Assembly: GCA_049289295.1 (NCBI GenBank)
Contig: JBATLL010000116.1
Location: 1 to 27,220, forward strand
Direction of reading: 5' to 3'
Origin: BOKV01 sp049289295
Lineage (GTDB): Bacteria; Pseudomonadota; Alphaproteobacteria; Rhizobiales; Rhizobiaceae
DNA length: 27,220 nt
Each line of letters opens with the position of its first letter. Position 1 is the stretch's first letter. The position numbers and the translations under genes are program-made. The notes beneath the pieces are model-generated. The model saw only the letters and a list, made by a program, of their open reading frames with translations, made no database searches and was not told the origin of the DNA. Shown here in pieces: positions 23,300-27,220 of this stretch.

Positions 23300-25467
23300 A
23301 AAAACTTCTTTCATCCGGCCCGCTGCCCATGCTCGGCGTGGCGCTTCTCCTGTCAGGTTCGGCGATCTGCCTGCCTGGACAGACGCACGCGAAGGCCGAC
23401 GAGATCGGCGCGTTGCTGGCTGGCAAGATTCCCGTGCCGACCCCGCGCCCGCGCGGTGTTGCTGGCGAGGTCGCCTTCACGCCGGTGACTGATGGCGACA
23501 CGACAGGCTCGGTGCAGGCTGGCGAACAGCAGGCGACTATCGCCCCAGCAGTCGAGACGCCCCTGACGACAGGGGCAGTCAATGTTCCACCGATCAGCGG
23601 CAATCTGAAATCGGGCCTCGATGCGCTGTCGTCGAAGGATCCGCTCAAGGCACTTGCGATCCGCAATGGCATGCCTGCCAGTAGCCTGGAGCGCAGGATC
23701 CTGTCATGGGCTATCGCCCTTTCCGGCCAGGACGCGATTCCATCCGGCGAAATTGCAGCGGTCGCGACCGCACTGCCGGAATGGCCAGGCCAGAAGGCAC
23801 TGCGCGCCAATTCCGAGGCAGCCCTGGCGCGCGAAAACCTGTCAGCCAGCCAGATCATCAAGGCATTCGGCAAGAGCCAGCCTGAAAGCGTTGCGGGCGC
23901 GATAACCCTGGCACGCGCCTATCTTGCGGTCGGCAACAAGCAGGCGGCCAATGGTGCCATTGCGCCGATCTGGCGAACAGAGAAACTCTCGGCGGCCGAT
24001 GAGAAGGCGGTTCTTGCCCAGGCCAGTGATGCGTTGACACGCGAAGATCACCGGGTCCGCATGCACATGCTTCTGTATCGCGAACGCAGTACGGATGGCT
24101 TGCGCATGGCACAGCTTGCAGGCCGTTCGAGCCTGGCAAAGGCATGGATCTCGACGATCCGCAATGACGGCAAGGGCAAGAGCCTGCTCGATGCTGTGGA
24201 TCCGGCCTCGCGCAAGGATTCGGGTTATCAGTTCGCAAAAATCAAGCAGGCCCGCAAGGACGGTGACTACAAGACTGCAGCAAAGCTGCTGCAATCTGGC
24301 CCGCGAAAGCGCGATGAACTGATCGACCCCGATGAATGGTGGGTGGAAAGGCGCATTGTTTCGCGCGCGCTGCTGGATCAGGGAGACGCCCGCACGGCCT
24401 ATCTCGTGGCGGCATCGCATTCTGCCGAATCGCCTTCGGATCAAGCGGAAGCGGAGTTTCATGCGGGCTGGTTTGCGCTGCGCTATCTCAATGACAAGCG
24501 GCGTGCTTCCCAGCATTTCGCCAACATTCTCAAGATTTCTTCGACGCCGATTTCGCAGGCGCGGGCCTATTACTGGCTCGCCCGCTCAAGCAGCGGTGCA
24601 CAGGCAGGCAAATATTATCGCGCTGCCGCCAATCACCAGGGTACCTACTATGGACAGCTTGCAGCCCAGGCGATGGGCGCGCGTCGGCTTTCCGTCAGCA
24701 ATCCGCGGCCAAACGCGGCGGACCGGGCGAAGTTTGCCAACCGGGAACTGGTGCAGGCGATCGCCGCGCTTGAAGATAGCGGCTATGCGTGGCGGGCGGA
24801 CCTCATCTACCGTGAACTGGCTGACAGCCTGAATTCCCCCGGCGAACTGGCATTGCTGGCTGCGCGCGCGGAAAAGCGCGGCAACCGGACGCTTGCCCTG
24901 CAGATCGGCAAGATCGCACATGCCCGTGGCCTGGAAGTCGACACGGTTTCCTGGCCAATCGGTGCCATTCCGCAAAATGCCCGTATCGGCGATACCGGGC
25001 GGGCGCTTGCCTATGCCATTGCGCGCCAGGAAAGCGCGTTCAATGTCGCTGCGGTTTCGCCTGCCAACGCCAAAGGGCTGCTGCAATTGCTGCCGGGCAC
25101 AGCCAAGATGATGGCGAAAAAGACCGGGGTGAAGTATTCCAGCGCCAAGCTGACAACGGACGCTGCCTACAATGCGCAGCTGGGTGCGGCCTATCTTTCG
25201 GAACAGTTGGACAATTTCGGCAATTCCTACATCCTCACCTTTGCCGGCTACAATGCCGGTCCGGGGCGCGCGCGCGAATGGATCGAGACCTATGGCGATC
25301 CGCGCAGTGGCAAGATCGAGGATGTAATCGACTGGGTGGAGCGCATTCCGTTCACCGAAACGCGCAACTATGTGCAAAGGGTGATGGAGAACTACCAGAT
25401 CTACAAGGCGCGGATATCCAATGCGAAGCTGGATATCGAGGGCGATCTGCGGTTTGGCCGACGCTAG
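23296..25467 (+). CDS. slt: Soluble lytic murein transglycosylase (Slt70-like)
   Basis: This periplasmic enzyme cleaves peptidoglycan glycan strands with formation of 1,6-anhydro-muramic acid. The 723-residue protein has a signal peptide (MKKLLSSG, a hydrophobic core, ending near THAKAD), a Pro/Thr-rich linker, and a long alpha-helical superhelix with TPR/SEL-like helix pairs (residues ~100-550). The C-terminal family 1 SLT domain contains the catalytic Glu579 in IARQESAFNVAAVSP, GLLQLLPGTAK, AYLSEQLDNFGNSYI and FAGYNAGPGR. ETRNYVQRVMENYQIY ends the domain. The start is ATG at 23296, which gives a typical signal peptide but has no ribosome site of its own. Confidence 0.93.
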   Translation: MKKLLSSGPLPMLGVALLLSGSAICLPGQTHAKADEIGALLAGKIPVPTPRPRGVAGEVAFTPVTDGDTTGSVQAGEQQATIAPAVETPLTTGAVNVPPISGNLKSGLDALSSKDPLKALAIRNGMPASSLERRILSWAIALSGQDAIPSGEIAAVATALPEWPGQKALRANSEAALARENLSASQIIKAFGKSQPESVAGAITLARAYLAVGNKQAANGAIAPIWRTEKLSAADEKAVLAQASDALTREDHRVRMHMLLYRERSTDGLRMAQLAGRSSLAKAWISTIRNDGKGKSLLDAVDPASRKDSGYQFAKIKQARKDGDYKTAAKLLQSGPRKRDELIDPDEWWVERRIVSRALLDQGDARTAYLVAASHSAESPSDQAEAEFHAGWFALRYLNDKRRASQHFANILKISSTPISQARAYYWLARSSSGAQAGKYYRAAANHQGTYYGQLAAQAMGARRLSVSNPRPNAADRAKFANRELVQAIAALEDSGYAWRADLIYRELADSLNSPGELALLAARAEKRGNRTLALQIGKIAHARGLEVDTVSWPIGAIPQNARIGDTGRALAYAIARQESAFNVAAVSPANAKGLLQLLPGTAKMMAKKTGVKYSSAKLTTDAAYNAQLGAAYLSEQLDNFGNSYILTFAGYNAGPGRAREWIETYGDPRSGKIEDVIDWVERIPFTETRNYVQRVMENYQIYKARISNAKLDIEGDLRFGRR

Positions 25468-25619
25468 GGTCTGAACACAGGTCGCGGCTGTGTGACTTGT
25501 CAGGTGCGGGCCGCTCCTTTACAGCCATCCCAGATTTTGTGAACCATAACGCCGCTGTCCAGGCGACGGGAAACCGTTCCGGAGCATGAGGGGCGATGGT
25601 ATCCAGGGTGGGATAGAAC

Positions 25620-26537
25620 ATGGCCGGAATGTATGATGACAGCCAGGGGTGGCGGAAACTCACCTATTCGGCAGGCGACGGGTTGCAGCTGGCTGGGCGA
25701 ATGTATGGCTTTGACCGGCTGGACATACCCGCTGACCGCACGGCGGCAATCTGCCTCGCCGGTCTTACCCGCAATTCCGCCGACTTCCACGAGCTTGCAT
25801 TGCGTATTGCCTACCGCTCGGCTGTTCCAAGACGCGTCCTGGCGCTTGATTATCGTGGCAGAGGCATGTCGCAATGGGACAAGAACTGGGAAAACTACAA
25901 TCCGCTCACCGAGGTCGATGACACGCTGGCGGGTGCAGTTGCAGCCGGGATAGGCCATGCAGCCATCATCGGAACGTCGCGCGGTGGCATGCTGGCGATG
26001 GCGATTTCCGCGATCCGGCCATCCATGTTGCGCGCTGTAGTCCTCAACGATGTCGGGCCCGAAATCGACGGTCGCGGGCTGTTGCGGATCAAGACCTATA
26101 TCGAGAAGGCCAGCGACCACGCCACCTGGTCGAGTGCAACAGGGGCGCTGAAGCTGGCGGCACAGGCGCAGTTTCCCGACTGGGATGATGGGGAATGGGA
26201 TCGTCAGGCGCGCCTCATCTTCACGGAGTCGGACGGCAAGGTGGTACGCCGCTATGACCCTGCCCTGCTCAAGACCTTGCTGGCGATCAACCTGGATTTG
26301 CCGCTGCCAACGCTGTGGCCGCAATTTGCCGGGCTGCGGGCAATTCCCGTGCTCGCCATTCGTGGCGAAAAGAGTGACCTTCTGTCACCGGAGACCTTTG
26401 CTCGAATGGCCAGTGAACAGCCGTTGCTGGAACAGATAACCGTTGCAAGACAAGGACATGCGCCTGATCTTGGCATGGCGCCGCTTGCAGAACGGATCGA
26501 CAGGTTCCTGGTGAAGGCAGACACGGCAGCGCATTGA
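25620..26537 (+). CDS. Alpha/beta hydrolase
   Basis: This 305-residue cytosolic alpha/beta-hydrolase-fold protein has the strand-turn AAICLAGLTRNSADF, the DYRGRGMSQWD segment common to this superfamily, and the nucleophile elbow IGTSRGGMLAM with Ser120. The acid is probably Asp253 (RGEKSDLLSPETF) and the base His280 (ARQGHAPDL). A small cap of about 70 residues lies between Ser120 and Asp253. The substrate is unknown; esters or lactones are typical of the superfamily. The start is ATG at 25620 with a weak upstream site; ATG at 25629 is an alternative. It stands alone, 152 bases after slt and convergent with the H3TH gene. Confidence 0.85.
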   Translation: MAGMYDDSQGWRKLTYSAGDGLQLAGRMYGFDRLDIPADRTAAICLAGLTRNSADFHELALRIAYRSAVPRRVLALDYRGRGMSQWDKNWENYNPLTEVDDTLAGAVAAGIGHAAIIGTSRGGMLAMAISAIRPSMLRAVVLNDVGPEIDGRGLLRIKTYIEKASDHATWSSATGALKLAAQAQFPDWDDGEWDRQARLIFTESDGKVVRRYDPALLKTLLAINLDLPLPTLWPQFAGLRAIPVLAIRGEKSDLLSPETFARMASEQPLLEQITVARQGHAPDLGMAPLAERIDRFLVKADTAAH

Positions 26538-26542
26538 AGGAA

Positions 26543-26560
26543 GCCCGCTACAAGGCGGGC
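26543..26560. terminator. Hairpin between convergent hydrolase and H3TH genes
   Basis: GCCCGC (26543-26548) and GCGGGC (26555-26560) form a perfect 6-bp stem with a 6-base loop. It lies five bases after the hydrolase stop and 20 bases beyond the H3TH gene stop. The minus-strand side is followed by TTCCTT and the plus side by CTCCCCTT, so T-tracts are poor. It is probably a weak bidirectional terminator. Confidence 0.5.
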
Positions 26561-26580
26561 CTCCCCTTGGCACAAGGTTC

Positions 26581-27219
26581 CTATTTCTTTTCGGACGGCT
26601 TCGACTTGCGGCTGGTTGGAATCTGACCGCTTTCCACGCGCCTTGCATGGTCCGTCGTGCCGCCTGCCGCAAGGATTGAGGCTTCGCGCACCCACCCTTC
26701 CCTTTCGGGTCGGCCAGGCGATCCGATTTCATTGCCTATCCAGACCTGATTGGCCGCGGTCCATTTCGCGATCTGGCTGAAATGCCAGATGCCGATTTCG
26801 TTGAGCCGCTTCTCGATGGCGTTGCCAACCCCGTCGATAAGGGTGAGATTGTCGCCCTTGCCGGATCGGGGCCTTGCAGCGGTTGCAGGCTTCCGGCCAA
26901 GATCACCTGCCGCGGCCTTGCCTGTGGATGTTGAAACCTCGCCCTTCGCCACACGCCGGGAGAATTCGGTCTGGCCACCTTTGGCCAGAACCTTGGCCTG
27001 CTTAACCCATTCCTCGCGTTCGATGCGTCCCGGGAAGGCAAGCCGTTCGCCGATTTCGGCCTGGTCCTTCTTCGTCCAGCCAGCAATCTGGGCGAAGGTC
27101 TGGACGCCGATCGTGTTGAGCCGACCCTCATTCTGGCGACCTATCCCGCGAATGCGCTTGAGGTCATCCTTCTGGCTGGCTGCGGCTGGAACCGCCTTTG
27201 CTTTCGCAGCGGCCCTGGG
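26581..27219 (-). CDS. Protein with two H3TH (COG3743-type) domains, 5' end outside window
   Basis: The frame is open from the window edge to TAG at 26581, giving 212 residues of the C-terminal part. The GTG at 26952 is internal and not the start. Two domain copies of about 70-80 residues are seen. The first has DDLKRIRGIGRQNEGRLN, FAQIAGWTKKDQAEIGERL and FPGRIEREEWVKQAKVLAKGG; the second has DNLTLIDGVGNAIEKRLN, FSQIAKWTAANQVWIGNEI and SPGRPEREGWVREASILAAGG. The G-x-G turns belong to a helix-hairpin-helix (helix-3-turn-helix) fold. In Rhizobiales such domains occur at the C-terminus of NuoE and in small stand-alone proteins annotated as predicted nuclease-like (COG3743). An Ala/Lys-rich segment precedes copy 1 and a Lys-rich tail ends the protein. 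No nuclease residues are visible. The role is unknown. Confidence 0.8.
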   Translation of the reverse strand, partial: PRAAAKAKAVPAAASQKDDLKRIRGIGRQNEGRLNTIGVQTFAQIAGWTKKDQAEIGERLAFPGRIEREEWVKQAKVLAKGGQTEFSRRVAKGEVSTSTGKAAAGDLGRKPATAARPRSGKGDNLTLIDGVGNAIEKRLNEIGIWHFSQIAKWTAANQVWIGNEIGSPGRPEREGWVREASILAAGGTTDHARRVESGQIPTSRKSKPSEKK

Positions 27220-27220
27220 C

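Overview
The window looks like chromosomal DNA of an alphaproteobacterium, most likely of the Rhizobiales (Hyphomicrobiales). The evidence is the gene order rpoZ, rsh, pyrE, DUF2062, acpS, lepB, rnc, era, recO on one strand. Further support comes from the clustered de novo NAD genes nadA-nadB-nadC, an Omp25/Omp31-type porin-like barrel, a family 5 uracil-DNA glycosylase, and a helix-3-turn-helix protein of the type often fused to NuoE in this order. No rRNA, tRNA, CRISPR array, prophage or insertion sequence was recognised.

Layout. Bases 1-2620 are visibly AT-richer than the rest and look accessory. They hold the 3' part of a pentatricopeptide-repeat (PPR) gene, about 626 bases without a convincing gene, and a secreted beta-barrel protein followed by a terminator. 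Bases 2778-6480 hold the NAD operon nadA-nadB-nadC on the minus strand; two dyad-symmetric sites lie in front of nadA. Next come a very large DUF2339 membrane protein (minus) and a divergent MFS transporter (plus). Bases 10640-19202 are a long minus-strand housekeeping run covering stringent response and RNA polymerase omega (rpoZ, rsh), pyrimidine synthesis (pyrE), lipid and protein export (acpS, lepB), RNA processing and ribosome assembly (rnc, era), recombination repair (recO) and a hotdog thioesterase. Bases 19545-21545 are a plus-strand group: NYN-domain ribonuclease-like protein, UdgB, and an exported GxSxG protein of unknown role. Then dapA-smpB (minus), a lytic transglycosylase and an alpha/beta hydrolase (plus), and a convergent, edge-truncated protein with two H3TH domains.

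How the genes work together. nadA, nadB and nadC form the complete route from aspartate to nicotinate mononucleotide, and their stop/start overlaps indicate translational coupling. rpoZ and rsh sit together as the omega subunit and the (p)ppGpp synthetase/hydrolase, but a strong intrinsic terminator lies between them. rnc and era overlap and both appear to use TTG starts.

The most unusual object is the PPR gene. PPR proteins are abundant in plant organelles and rare in bacteria. Here every one of the 11 complete units visible is exactly 32 residues instead of the usual 35, and one 192-bp pair of units has been duplicated almost without change. This is the best candidate in the window for an undescribed system. 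Its 5' end and any upstream partners lie outside the window.
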